A DNA stretch of 34,232 nucleotides from Acrocarpospora phusangensis (GTDB lineage: Bacteria > Actinomycetota > Actinomycetes > Streptosporangiales > Streptosporangiaceae). Below are positions 12,467 to 21,058 of the stretch, one piece after another; the first letter of the stretch is position 1; every line of letters begins with the position of its first letter. The stretch covers positions 1 through 34,232 of the forward strand of contig NZ_BOOA01000085.1 of assembly GCF_016862995.1 (NCBI RefSeq), read 5' to 3'. A program made the position numbers and the translations under genes. The notes under the pieces were generated by a model. It had not been told where the DNA came from and did no database searches. It worked only from the letters and a program-made list of their open reading frames with translations.

Positions 12467-13735
12467 TCACCAGGTGTAGTCCACGTGCTTGATCCCGTTG
12501 ACGAAGTTGGACAGCAGATAGTCCGGTTCGCCCACGGTACGGATCCCGGGATGCCGGGTGAACAGCTCGCGGAACATGACGGTGATCTCCCGCCGGGCCA
12601 GGTGCGCGCCCAGGCAGTAGTGCGGGCCAGGACCCCCGAAACCGACGTGCGGGTTCGGCGTACGGGTGATGTCGAAGACGTCCGGGTCGGTGAACACGGC
12701 CTCGTCCCGGTTGGCCGAGTTGTAGAACAGCAGCACCTTGTCGCCCGCGTGGTAGTCCTGGCCGTTCATGGTGTGGTCGCGGGTCAGCGTACGGCGGAAC
12801 TGGATGACGGGCGTGGCGTACCTGACGACCTCCTCGACCGCGCCGGGCACGTGCCGCTCGAAATCGCCGAGCAGCAGCTCCCGCTGCTCCGGGTTGTCGG
12901 TGAGCAGCTTGAGCCCGTGGGTGATCGCGTTCCTGGTGGTCTCGCTGCCGGCCACCACGAGCAGGATGAAGAACGAGCCGAGCTCCTGCGAGCTCAGGTG
13001 CTCCTCGCCGTTGACCAGCAGCGAGGTCAGGTCGCCGGTCGGGTTCTTGCGCCGCTCCCGCCCGAGCCGCCGGGCCAGCGCGCTGAGCGCCCGCCCGGCC
13101 GAGATCAGCTTGAGCAGGCCGCGGGCCACCGGCCACCGCTGGAAGGGGGCCTCAGGGTGGGAGAAGTCGACGGGGATGCCGGCGTACTCGGCGTCGGCGT
13201 TGGCCAGGATGATGTTGGTGTGGCGGAGGATCTCGTCGTGCCGGTCGGGCGGGATGCCCATCATGTCGCAGATGACCTGGACGGGCAGGCGGGCGGCGAC
13301 GTCCTGCACGAAGTCGCCCGAGCCTCTGGCCCGGCCGACGATCTCGGCGGCGGCGCGCTGCAGGTCCTCCTCCATCTTGGCGAGGATGCGCGGGGTGAAG
13401 GCGCGGGAGACGATGCGGCGCAGCCGGGCGTGCCGGGGGTCGTCCATGCTGATCATCGAGCCGAAGTAGACGGCCAGCCAGTTCGGCATGTCGGGGATGC
13501 TGTTGGAGGTGGGCTCGCTGCTGAAGATCCCGGCGCTGCGGCTGGCCTCGGTGACGTCGGCGTGCCGTACCAGGGCGTAGTAGCCGGCGCCCTGCTTGAT
13601 GAAGGGGACCTTGTTCTCGTGGCAGAAGAGCGGGCGGTCCAGCTGGCGCAGGCGGCGGAAGGCGTCCGCGCGCTCCTGCTGGGGGCGCGCCCAGAAGGGG
13701 ATGTACGAGAGGTCGATGTCGGTGGTCGTGCTCAT
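12467..13735 (-). CDS. cytochrome P450, CYP124-like (proximal)
   Basis: This 422-residue P450 is paralogous to the one downstream, with the I-helix VVAGSETTRNA, ExxR (EVVR) and heme loop FGGPGPHYCLGAHLARRE (ligand C374). The same MISMDDPRHARLRRIVSRAF and CDMMGIP blocks place it in the CYP124/125/142-like group. The start codon overlaps the GMC oxidoreductase stop (ATGA, 13732-13735), so translation is coupled and ATG 13735 is secure despite a frame open to 15001. It has a short insertion near residues 185-205 (VDFSHPEAPFQRWPVARG) relative to its neighbour. The likely reaction is hydroxylation of a lipid terminal or branched methyl; the substrate is inferred. Confidence 0.94.
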   Translation of the reverse strand: MSTTTDIDLSYIPFWARPQQERADAFRRLRQLDRPLFCHENKVPFIKQGAGYYALVRHADVTEASRSAGIFSSEPTSNSIPDMPNWLAVYFGSMISMDDPRHARLRRIVSRAFTPRILAKMEEDLQRAAAEIVGRARGSGDFVQDVAARLPVQVICDMMGIPPDRHDEILRHTNIILANADAEYAGIPVDFSHPEAPFQRWPVARGLLKLISAGRALSALARRLGRERRKNPTGDLTSLLVNGEEHLSSQELGSFFILLVVAGSETTRNAITHGLKLLTDNPEQRELLLGDFERHVPGAVEEVVRYATPVIQFRRTLTRDHTMNGQDYHAGDKVLLFYNSANRDEAVFTDPDVFDITRTPNPHVGFGGPGPHYCLGAHLARREITVMFRELFTRHPGIRTVGEPDYLLSNFVNGIKHVDYTW

Positions 13736-15276
13736 GGTGCCGCCTTGAGGAGGTCTGCCGCCTTTTCCGCGATCATGACGGTGGGGGCGTGGGTGTGCCC
13801 GCGGTTGAGCGTGGGCATGACCGACGCGTCCACCACGCGTAACCCGGCCACGCCGCGCACCCGCAGCTCCGGGTCGACGACCGAGTCCTCGTCCGCGCCC
13901 ATCCGGCAGGTGCCTGCCGGGTGGTAGAGCGTCTCGGCGCGTTCCCTGATCCAGCGGGCCAGCTCCTCGTCGCTCTCCGGCCCCCAGTAGGGATCCATCG
14001 GCCCCCCGGCGTACGGCCGGAGCGCGCTGGTGCCGGCGATCCGCTTGACCACCTTCAGCCCGGCGACCAGCCGGCGCAGGTCGGCCTCGGCCGTCAGGTA
14101 CGCGGGGTCGATCACCGCCTGCCCGTCGCGTAACGTGATCCGCCCCCGGCTCTCCGGCTGGAGCAGGATGGCGCCCACGGTGATCCCGTGCCCGGACGGC
14201 GGGGTCAGCCCGTGGTCCACGAACAGCCCCGGCGCGAAGATCAGCTCGATGTCGGGCGCGGGCTCCTCCGGGCTGGTACGGATGAACGCGACCGCCTCCC
14301 CCACGTTGGTGGTGAGCATGCCGCGCCGCCGGAACAGGAAGTTCAGCAGGTTGGGCAGCGACTCCGCGCCGCTCAGCGTGATCGGCCGGGGGCACTCGAA
14401 GAAGGCGCCGGTGACCAGGTGGTCCATCAGGTTCGCACCGACCTCCGGGGCCGCCCGCACCACGTCGATCCGGTCGGCGGCGAGCACGTCCGGGTCGCCG
14501 ACGCCGGAGAGCATCAGCAGCTGCGGCGAGCCGATCGCGCCCGCCGACAGGATGACCTCCCGGCTGGCCCTGACCCGCAGGTCGTCGCCGTACTCGACGC
14601 CGACCGCGCGGCCGTCCTCGATCAGCACCCTGCGCACCTGGGCGGCGGTCAGCACGGTGAGATTGCCCCGGTTCATGGCCGGGCGCAGGTACGCGTCGGC
14701 GGCGCTGTGGCGGTGGCCGCGCAGCTGGGTGACCGGGGTGCCGCAGTAGCCCTCGTTGGAGCGGCCGTTCAGCTCGGCCAGCCGGGTCAGGCCGATCTCC
14801 TCGCAGGCCTCCAGGAAGGCGGCCGTGATGACGTTGGGGCTGCGCAGCTCGGAGATCGTGATCGCGCCGTCGGTGCCGTACACGTCGCCGTGGTTGGAGC
14901 CGGATCTGCGCTCCGCCCGCCGGAAGTACGGCAGGACCTCGTCGTAGCTCCACCCGGGCAGGTCCCACTGGTCGTAGTCCAGCGCCGTGCCCCGCACCCA
15001 CATCTGCGCGTTCATCGACGACGACCCGCCGAGCATGCGCCCCCGCGGCCAGTACAGCTCCCTGCCGGACAGCTCGGCCTGCTTGGTGGTGGCGTAGTTC
15101 CAGTCGTACGGCGTCTTGAACAGCTTGGCGAAGCCCGCGGGCATGCGGACCTCCAGCTTGCGGTCGCTGCCACCGGCCTCGATCAGCGCGACCTTGACCT
15201 TCGGGTCCTCACTCAAGCGCGCGGCGAGCACACACCCCGCCGACCCAGCCCCGACGATCACGTAGTCGAATTCCAT
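13732..15276 (-). CDS. GMC-family FAD oxidoreductase (alcohol dehydrogenase/oxidase)
   Basis: This 514-residue flavoprotein has the FAD dinucleotide motif at the start (VIVGAGSAGCVLAARLSE), the GMC signature region (PRGRMLGGSSSMNAQMWVRG), the second signature (SAGAIGSPQLLMLSGVG), and catalytic His residues in YHPAGTCRMG and GHTHAPTVMIAEKAADLL. The family includes choline dehydrogenase, AlkJ-type alcohol dehydrogenase and PEG dehydrogenase. It is first of three minus-strand genes, overlapping the proximal P450 by 4 nt. Coupling to P450s suggests it oxidises the alcohol they make to an aldehyde or acid; this is inference. The promoter region is shared with the acyl-CoA ligase. Confidence 0.92.
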   Translation of the reverse strand: MEFDYVIVGAGSAGCVLAARLSEDPKVKVALIEAGGSDRKLEVRMPAGFAKLFKTPYDWNYATTKQAELSGRELYWPRGRMLGGSSSMNAQMWVRGTALDYDQWDLPGWSYDEVLPYFRRAERRSGSNHGDVYGTDGAITISELRSPNVITAAFLEACEEIGLTRLAELNGRSNEGYCGTPVTQLRGHRHSAADAYLRPAMNRGNLTVLTAAQVRRVLIEDGRAVGVEYGDDLRVRASREVILSAGAIGSPQLLMLSGVGDPDVLAADRIDVVRAAPEVGANLMDHLVTGAFFECPRPITLSGAESLPNLLNFLFRRRGMLTTNVGEAVAFIRTSPEEPAPDIELIFAPGLFVDHGLTPPSGHGITVGAILLQPESRGRITLRDGQAVIDPAYLTAEADLRRLVAGLKVVKRIAGTSALRPYAGGPMDPYWGPESDEELARWIRERAETLYHPAGTCRMGADEDSVVDPELRVRGVAGLRVVDASVMPTLNRGHTHAPTVMIAEKAADLLKAAP

Positions 15277-15328
15277 AACTCCGTACTTACTCCGGTTCCG
15301 GTAATGCGTCCAGTTCGCAACCTCTGGT

Positions 15329-15344
15329 TACCTACCGGTTGGTA
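15329..15344. promoter_or_regulatory. TetR-type palindromic operator between divergent genes
   Basis: TACCTACCGGTTGGTA is a 16-bp palindrome matching its complement at 14 of 16 positions, centred on ACCGGT. It lies 23 bp before the acyl-CoA ligase ATG and 52 bp before the GMC gene. Sites of this form are typical of TetR-family repressors of lipid genes. No regulator gene is present in the window. Confidence 0.6.
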
Positions 15345-15367
15345 TGCCGCGGTGGAACTATGTGGGC

Positions 15368-16891
15368 ATGCTCAATCTGTCCATCGTCCTGGAGGACAGC
15401 GCCCGGGAGACTCCGGACCGCACCGCCGTGGTCTTCGGCGACCTCCGCCTGCCGTACTCGTTCGTCGACTCCGTGGCCTGCCAGGTGGCGAACCTGCTGG
15501 TCTCGCGGGGCATCGGGAAGGGGGACCGGGTCGCGATCGCCTGCCCGAACCTGCCGTACTTCCCGTTCGTCTACTTCGGGATCCTGAAATCCGGCGCGAC
15601 CGTGGTGCCGCTGAACGTGCTGCTCCAGTCCCGGGAGATCGCCTACCATCTGGCGGACTCCGAGGCGAAGGCGCTGTTCTGCTTCGAGGGCACGCCCGAG
15701 CTGCCGCTGGGCGAGCGCGGCCGGGCCGGGTTCGACGAGTCCTCCGCCGAGCATTTCTTCGTGCTGCCCGCGACTCCGCTGGCCACCGAGTCGCCCTACG
15801 GGGAGTCCCTCTGGGCCGCGCTCGACGGCCTGCCCACCACGTTCGAGTCCGCGCGGACCGCGCCCGACGACACCGCGGTGATCCTCTACACCAGCGGCAC
15901 CACGGGACAGCCCAAGGGCGCCGAGCTGAGCCACCAGAACATGCTGGTCAACGCCATGATCAGTGATGAGATGTACCCGCGCCAGCCGCACGACGTCTAC
16001 CTGGGCGCGCTGCCGCTGTTCCACTCCTTCGGCCAGACCGTGATCATGAACGCGGGCTTCCGCCGCCGCGCCACGCTGGTGCTGATGCCGCGGTTCGAGC
16101 CCGTCGAGGCGCTCCGATTAATGAACGCCGAGGGGGTCACGCTGTTCGCCGGCGTGCCCACCATGTACTGGGCGCTGCTCACCACCCTGCACGGCGGCGG
16201 CTCCGAGACGCCGACCGCGCTCGCCACCGCCATCGCCGGCGGCTCCGCGCTCCCGGTCGAAGTGCTCAAGGACTTCGAGAAGACCTTCAACGTCCCCATC
16301 ATGGAGGGGTACGGCCTGTCGGAGACCTCGCCCGTCGCCTCCTTCAACCAGCTCGGCAAGGTGGCCAAGCCCGGCTCGATCGGCACGCCCGTCTGGGGCG
16401 TCGAGATGAAGCTGATCGACAGCGACTGGGGCACGGTGGACGACGTGGGTGAGATCGCCATCCGCGGCCATAACGTCATGAAGGGCTACTACAACCGCCC
16501 GGAGGCCACCGGCGAGGTCATGCGGGACGGCTGGTTCCGGACCGGCGACGTGGCCCGCCGCGACGAGGACGGCTACTACTTCATCATCGACCGGGCCAAG
16601 GACATGATCATCCGGGGTGGCTTCAACGTCTACCCGCGGGAGGTCGAGGAGGTCCTGATGACCCACGAGGCCGTCTCGCTGGCCGCCGTCGTGGGGGTGC
16701 CGCACGACTCCCACGGCGAGGAGGTCAAGGCCTACATCATCCGTACGGCCGGCGTCTCCGTCACCGAGGAGGAGCTGATCGCCTGGAGCCGGGAGGCGAT
16801 GGCGGCCTACAAATATCCCCGGATCGTGGAGTTCCGCGACGAGCTGCCGATGACCGCCACCGGCAAGATCCTCAAGCGCGAGCTCCGGTAA
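15368..16891 (+). CDS. fatty-acyl-CoA ligase (FadD family)
   Basis: This 507-residue ANL-family enzyme activates a carboxylic acid to its CoA thioester through an acyl-AMP intermediate. The P-loop-like motif is YTSGTTGQPKG, A5 is EGYGLSET, A7/A8 is GWFRTGDVARRDEDGYYFI followed by DRAKDMIIRGGFNVYPREVE, and the A10 lysine is in TATGKILKREL. The start MLNLSIVLEDSARETPDRTA matches related actinobacterial ligases; an upstream ATG at 15344 overlaps the operator. The gene is divergent from the GMC/P450 operon, so it probably activates the acid they produce, or the substrate before oxidation. Chain-length preference cannot be read from sequence. Confidence 0.93.
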   Translation: MLNLSIVLEDSARETPDRTAVVFGDLRLPYSFVDSVACQVANLLVSRGIGKGDRVAIACPNLPYFPFVYFGILKSGATVVPLNVLLQSREIAYHLADSEAKALFCFEGTPELPLGERGRAGFDESSAEHFFVLPATPLATESPYGESLWAALDGLPTTFESARTAPDDTAVILYTSGTTGQPKGAELSHQNMLVNAMISDEMYPRQPHDVYLGALPLFHSFGQTVIMNAGFRRRATLVLMPRFEPVEALRLMNAEGVTLFAGVPTMYWALLTTLHGGGSETPTALATAIAGGSALPVEVLKDFEKTFNVPIMEGYGLSETSPVASFNQLGKVAKPGSIGTPVWGVEMKLIDSDWGTVDDVGEIAIRGHNVMKGYYNRPEATGEVMRDGWFRTGDVARRDEDGYYFIIDRAKDMIIRGGFNVYPREVEEVLMTHEAVSLAAVVGVPHDSHGEEVKAYIIRTAGVSVTEEELIAWSREAMAAYKYPRIVEFRDELPMTATGKILKRELR

Positions 16892-16983
16892 CCGTAATTT
16901 CCTGATGCGGTTCCCCGGGGACAAAGGGGGTAGGGGGCGCGGGTACGGTCAGCCTGCAACCGATGTTCCCGGGGAGACACGCC

Positions 16984-19707
16984 ATGCGAGGCCATGCGAT
17001 CACCGGTGCGTTAGTGCTCTTAGCGGGGCTCTTGGTCCCCGCCGCACCGGCTGCGAACGCCAGCGCAGCGACACCGTTCCAGCGAGGCACCAGGTACGAG
17101 GCGGAATCCGCCACGATCGTCCAGGGCCGGGTCGAAAGGGCCCGCCGCGGCTTCACCGGCCGCGGCTACGTCAACGGAGCCAACCGGGCCGGAAGTTACG
17201 TCGAGTGGTCGGTCACGGCCGAGACGGCCGGCGAAGCCAGAATCCTCATCAGGTACGCGAACACGAACGGGCGATCCGCGCGCTCGGACATCTCGGTGAA
17301 CGGGCAGACCGTGGCCGAGGACCAGCGTTTCCCGGGGATCCGGTGGTGGCGCTTCTGGCGGACGGTGTCCTTCCGGACGGCCCTCGTCCAGGGTGAGAAC
17401 ACCATCCGCATCACGGCGACCGGCCGCCGCGGCAATCCGCACCTCGACCACCTGGAAGTCCGTACCCTGACGACTCCCCCGACCGAAACCCCGCCTCCCA
17501 CCGAAACCCCTCCCCCGTCCGAGACACCGCCTCCGACGGAATGCCCGACGGTGACTCCCCCGGCCGAAACACCGCCAGCTGAGACACCCCCAGCCGAAAC
17601 ACCGCCCGCCGAGACACCGCCCGCCGAGACGCCTCCGGGTGAGACGCCGCCGGTGGAGTCGCAGACTCCCTCGCTTCTCGGGTCGGCACCGGCGCAGACC
17701 GCGCCTCCGGTTCCTTCGTCTCCTCCGGCCGGCACCGATCCGGCTCTGACACCGCCAACGGATCCGACGCCAAGCGCGACACCGCCCGTGGACCCGACGC
17801 CGAGCGTGACCCCGCCCAACACGGCTCCTCCGTGCGAACCCCCTCCCTGTACGCCTCCAGCCCCGACACCACCCGGCAGCACTCCCCCGGCCGAGACGCC
17901 CCCGGGCGTGACTCCTCCCGCCGAGACGCCCACCGGTGCGACTCCCCCCGCTGAGACTCCCCCGGCCGAGACGCCTCCGGGCGCGACTCCCCCGGCATCC
18001 ACTCCTCCCGCGGAAACGCCGCCGACCGACACGACTCCCAGCGTGACGCCTCCCGGCGTAACACCTCCGGGCGAAACACCTCCCGGCCAGACTCCTCCGG
18101 GCGAGACCCCGCCGGGCGAGACCCCGCCAGGTGAGACCCCTCCAGGTGAGACGCCGCCGGCTGAGTGCCCGCCGCCCGGGGACGACACCGAGATTCCGAC
18201 CGCGCCCGGTCAGCCCGTCTGCCAGGACATCGGATCCGACCAGCTGGGTCTCGACTGGCCGGTCTCCACGGACAACGTCGAGGTCGTCGGGTACGACATC
18301 TTCGACGGCAGCACCACGATCGCCAACGCTCCCGCGCCCCCGGTGCTGATCGTCGGTCTCACCCCGGCGACCACCTACCAGTTCACCGTCGTCGCGCGGG
18401 ACGCGGCGGGCAACGTCTCCGACAGCAGCCCGATGGTGGAGTGCGCCACCACCGAGGCCGGCGACACCGAGGCGCCGAGCGCACCGGCCGAGCTGACCCA
18501 GGCCAACGTGACGGCCACCACCGTCGACCTGTCCTGGCAGGCGTCCACCGGGGAGCCGACCGCCTACCTGGTCCGGGACGCGGAGGAGAACGTGCTCGCC
18601 ACGACCGCCGGTGACGCGACCAGCGCGACCGTCTCCGGCCTGACCTGCGCCACGCCGTACACCGTGCATGTGGTGGCGCGGGACGCGGCCGGAAACCTGT
18701 CGGAGCCGAGCGGCACCCAGGAGTTCACGACGGCGGCCTGCGCCGAGAGCGGCGTGCCGCAGGAGGCGGCGACGCTGTCGGAGGGCTGGACGATCCCGTG
18801 GGACGTGGCCTGGTCGCCCACCGGAGACTGGTCGCTGGTGACCCAGCGGGACGATTTCAAGGTTTTCAAGGTCACGGCCGCCGGTGAGCGCACCGAGGTG
18901 GGCACGGTCCCCGAGACCGTCACCACCGACGGCGAGGGCGGCCTGATGGGCATCGCCGTCCCCGCCACCTGGAACGGCACCACCGACCGCGACGTCTACG
19001 TCATGCACACGGCCGCCGAGGGCAACCGCGTGGCCAGGATGGCCTTCGACGGCACCGCCCTCAGCGACTACCGCACGGTCCTGACCGGCATCCGCAAGAA
19101 CCGCTTCCACAACGGCGGCCGGATCCGCTTCGGCCCGGACGGCTTCCTGTACGTCACCACCGGGGACGCCCAGCAGCCCAGCCTGGCCCAGGACCCCACC
19201 TCGCTCAACGGCAAGATCCTGCGCATCACCAAGGACGGCGCCGCCGCCCCCGGCAACCCGTCCGGCACGCCCGTCTACTCGCTCGGCCACCGCAACCCGC
19301 AGGGCCTGGCCTGGGACTCGGCCGGACGCCTCTGGTCCAGCGAACTCGGCAACATGTCCTGGGACGAACTCAACCTCATCGAGGCCGGCAAGAACTACGG
19401 CTGGCCCACGTGTGAGGGCGAGTGCGCCACCGAGGGCATGACCAACCCGAAGAAGACCTGGACCCCCGCCATGGCCTCCCCCAGCGGCCTGGCCATCGTC
19501 GGCGACACCGCGTACGTGGCGGCGATGCGCGGCGAACGCCTGTGGCGAGTCCCCCTGAACGGCACCGAGGCGGGCGAGGCGTCCGCCTACTTCCAGGGCG
19601 AGCACGGCAGGCTCAGGGCCGTCGAGAAGGTCCCGGACGCCGACGCCCTCTGGCTCGGCACCACCAACGGCGAAGGGGACAAGCTGCTCCGCGTCCCGCT
19701 CGGATAA
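16984..19707 (+). CDS. secreted CBM35-FnIII2-PQQ-type sugar dehydrogenase
   Basis: This 907-residue exported protein has, in order: signal peptide (about 1-31), a CBM35-like carbohydrate-binding domain (about 32-161; YEAESAT, GYVNG, DISVNG, DHLEV), a long Pro/Thr/Glu linker (about 162-399), two FnIII domains (about 402-588), and a C-terminal six-bladed propeller of the glucose/sorbosone dehydrogenase family (about 593-907; FHNGGRIRFGPDGFLYVTTGD, LNGKILRI, GHRNPQGLAWD, NYGWP). Family members use PQQ to oxidise sugars, with the His in HNGG as general base. ATG 16984 has GGGGAG upstream; an ATG at 16963 has no ribosome site. Its actual sugar and its dependence on PQQ are inferred from the family. 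A strong terminator follows. Confidence 0.9.
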   Translation: MRGHAITGALVLLAGLLVPAAPAANASAATPFQRGTRYEAESATIVQGRVERARRGFTGRGYVNGANRAGSYVEWSVTAETAGEARILIRYANTNGRSARSDISVNGQTVAEDQRFPGIRWWRFWRTVSFRTALVQGENTIRITATGRRGNPHLDHLEVRTLTTPPTETPPPTETPPPSETPPPTECPTVTPPAETPPAETPPAETPPAETPPAETPPGETPPVESQTPSLLGSAPAQTAPPVPSSPPAGTDPALTPPTDPTPSATPPVDPTPSVTPPNTAPPCEPPPCTPPAPTPPGSTPPAETPPGVTPPAETPTGATPPAETPPAETPPGATPPASTPPAETPPTDTTPSVTPPGVTPPGETPPGQTPPGETPPGETPPGETPPGETPPAECPPPGDDTEIPTAPGQPVCQDIGSDQLGLDWPVSTDNVEVVGYDIFDGSTTIANAPAPPVLIVGLTPATTYQFTVVARDAAGNVSDSSPMVECATTEAGDTEAPSAPAELTQANVTATTVDLSWQASTGEPTAYLVRDAEENVLATTAGDATSATVSGLTCATPYTVHVVARDAAGNLSEPSGTQEFTTAACAESGVPQEAATLSEGWTIPWDVAWSPTGDWSLVTQRDDFKVFKVTAAGERTEVGTVPETVTTDGEGGLMGIAVPATWNGTTDRDVYVMHTAAEGNRVARMAFDGTALSDYRTVLTGIRKNRFHNGGRIRFGPDGFLYVTTGDAQQPSLAQDPTSLNGKILRITKDGAAAPGNPSGTPVYSLGHRNPQGLAWDSAGRLWSSELGNMSWDELNLIEAGKNYGWPTCEGECATEGMTNPKKTWTPAMASPSGLAIVGDTAYVAAMRGERLWRVPLNGTEAGEASAYFQGEHGRLRAVEKVPDADALWLGTTNGEGDKLLRVPLG
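17467..18177 (+). repeat. TPPAETPP/TPPGETPP low-complexity coding repeats
   Basis: About 240 codons are dominated by five-residue TPP(A/G)E repeats with interspersed TDPTPS units. Three spots carry Cys (TECPT, CEPPPCTPP, AECPPP). The minus strand of this region is also open and would encode GGV repeats, which I treat as a shadow. Confidence 0.9.
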
Positions 19708-19714
19708 ACAGTGA

Positions 19715-19747
19715 AACGGCTCCCGCGCAGATCGCGCGGGAGCCGTT
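19715..19747. terminator. strong bidirectional hairpin terminator
   Basis: AACGGCTCCCGCGC (19715-19728) pairs perfectly over 14 bp with 19734-19747, loop AGATC. It starts 8 bp after the dehydrogenase stop and lies 48 bp past the converging methyltransferase gene, so it can serve both. Confidence 0.9.
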
Positions 19748-19794
19748 CCATGTATTCCGGGGACGACTCACGCGAGAGCCGTACCGGACGAAGA

Positions 19795-21054
19795 TCAGGG
19801 CCAGTCGAGGGAGGGGCGGAGGGGGACGTGGGAGCGGCCTTCGTCGTCGAGGCGGACGCCGAGGACCTGGTGGAGCTGGATCTTGTTGCGCTCGAAGCCG
19901 ACGATGCAGCCGGCCATGTAGAGGCGCCACACCCGGGCGGTGCCCTGGCCGACCTCGCGGATCGCCTCGTCCCAGTGGTCGTCCAGGTTGTGGCACCAGT
20001 CGCGCAGAGTCAGCGCGTAGTGCTCGCGCAGGTTCTCCTCGTGGCGGATCTCGAAGCCGAGGTCCTCCATCTCCCGGACGATCGTGCCGATCGACTCCAG
20101 CTCGCCGTCGGGGAAGACGTAGCGGTTGATGAAGCCGCCCTTGTTGATGGTGCGCTCTTTGCCGGTCGGGCGGGTGATGCAGTGGTTGAGCAGCCGGCCG
20201 CCGGGCTTGAGCTTGCCGTACAGGAAGGAGAAGTAGGAGGAGAGCTGGTCACGGCCGATGTGCTCGGTGAGGCCGATGGAGCTGATGACGTCGAAGTCGT
20301 TCTCGGCGACGTCGCGGTAGTCGAGGAAGCGCACTTCGGCGAGGTCGCCGAGGCCCTCCTCGGCGATGGCCTTCTGCGCCCATTCGGCCTGCTGGCGGCT
20401 GAGGGTGACGCCGAGGGCCTTCACCCCGTACTCGCGGGCGGCGTGGCGGACCATGCTGCCCCAGCCGCAGCCCACGTCCAGCAGGCGCGTGCCGGGCTTG
20501 AGGTCGAGCTTCTTGGCCACCAGGTCGAACTTGGTGTGCTGGGCCTCTTCCAGCGTGGCGTCCTGGGCCGGGTACGTGGCGCACGTGTACGCCATGGACG
20601 GGCCGAGCACCCACTCGTAGAAGCGGTTGGAGACGTCGTAGTGGTGGTGGATCGCCTCGGCGTCGCGCTGTTTGGCGTGCCGGCTGCCGAGCCGGGCCAT
20701 CGCCGAACGGCGGACCTCCTGGGCGGGCAGCGGCACCCGGGTCAGCAGCGGTTTCACGCCGAGCGCCCGGATGGCGGCCATCTTCTCGCTCAGCGGGATG
20801 TCGTTGATCGTCAGTGACCACATCCGGTCGAGCAGCGTGTACATGTCCCCGTGCACGTCCAGGTGGCCGGAGATGTACGCCCTGGCCATGCCCAGCTCGC
20901 CGGGTGCCTGCGCCAGGTACGAGACCGCGAGCGGCGACTTCACCTCTAGCCGGATGTCCGCGCCGGACGGACCGGCCTTACTGCCGTCGTAGGCGACGAA
21001 TTCGATGCCGGCCCCAGATCCGACGACCCGTTCAAAGATCTCGGCAAGATTCAT
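19795..21054 (-). CDS. tmsB: cyclopropane-fatty-acid-synthase-like methyltransferase (10-methyl fatty acids)
   Basis: This 419-residue SAM-dependent enzyme of the Cfa/UfaA1 family has the SAM motif LLDVGCGWGSMVRHAA, the lipid-methyltransferase segments HHYDVSNRFYEWVLGPSMAYTCA and SIGLTEHIG, and the C-terminal REHYALTLRDW and RLYMAGC blocks. Next to an FAD-linked oxidoreductase this is the known tmsB/bfaB arrangement, in which the enzyme adds a methylene group to oleate-type phospholipid acyl chains before reduction to 10-methyl acids such as tuberculostearate. The ATG at 21054 has GGAAGG upstream and follows the tmsA stop by 4 nt. A plain cyclopropane synthase is the alternative, but the partner gene argues for 10-methyl synthesis. 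Confidence 0.85.
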   Translation of the reverse strand: MNLAEIFERVVGSGAGIEFVAYDGSKAGPSGADIRLEVKSPLAVSYLAQAPGELGMARAYISGHLDVHGDMYTLLDRMWSLTINDIPLSEKMAAIRALGVKPLLTRVPLPAQEVRRSAMARLGSRHAKQRDAEAIHHHYDVSNRFYEWVLGPSMAYTCATYPAQDATLEEAQHTKFDLVAKKLDLKPGTRLLDVGCGWGSMVRHAAREYGVKALGVTLSRQQAEWAQKAIAEEGLGDLAEVRFLDYRDVAENDFDVISSIGLTEHIGRDQLSSYFSFLYGKLKPGGRLLNHCITRPTGKERTINKGGFINRYVFPDGELESIGTIVREMEDLGFEIRHEENLREHYALTLRDWCHNLDDHWDEAIREVGQGTARVWRLYMAGCIVGFERNKIQLHQVLGVRLDDEGRSHVPLRPSLDWP

Positions 21055-21058
21055 GCCA

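Noticed and set aside
12467-15001. 844-residue minus frame joining the GMC region and the P450
   Set aside because: The first half is out of frame with the real GMC gene and has shadow composition; the P450 starts at 13735 within an ATGA overlap.
17196-18188. 330-residue minus-strand frame of GGV/PGG repeats
   Set aside because: It is antisense to the TPP linker; low-complexity GC-rich repeats leave the opposite strand open by chance.
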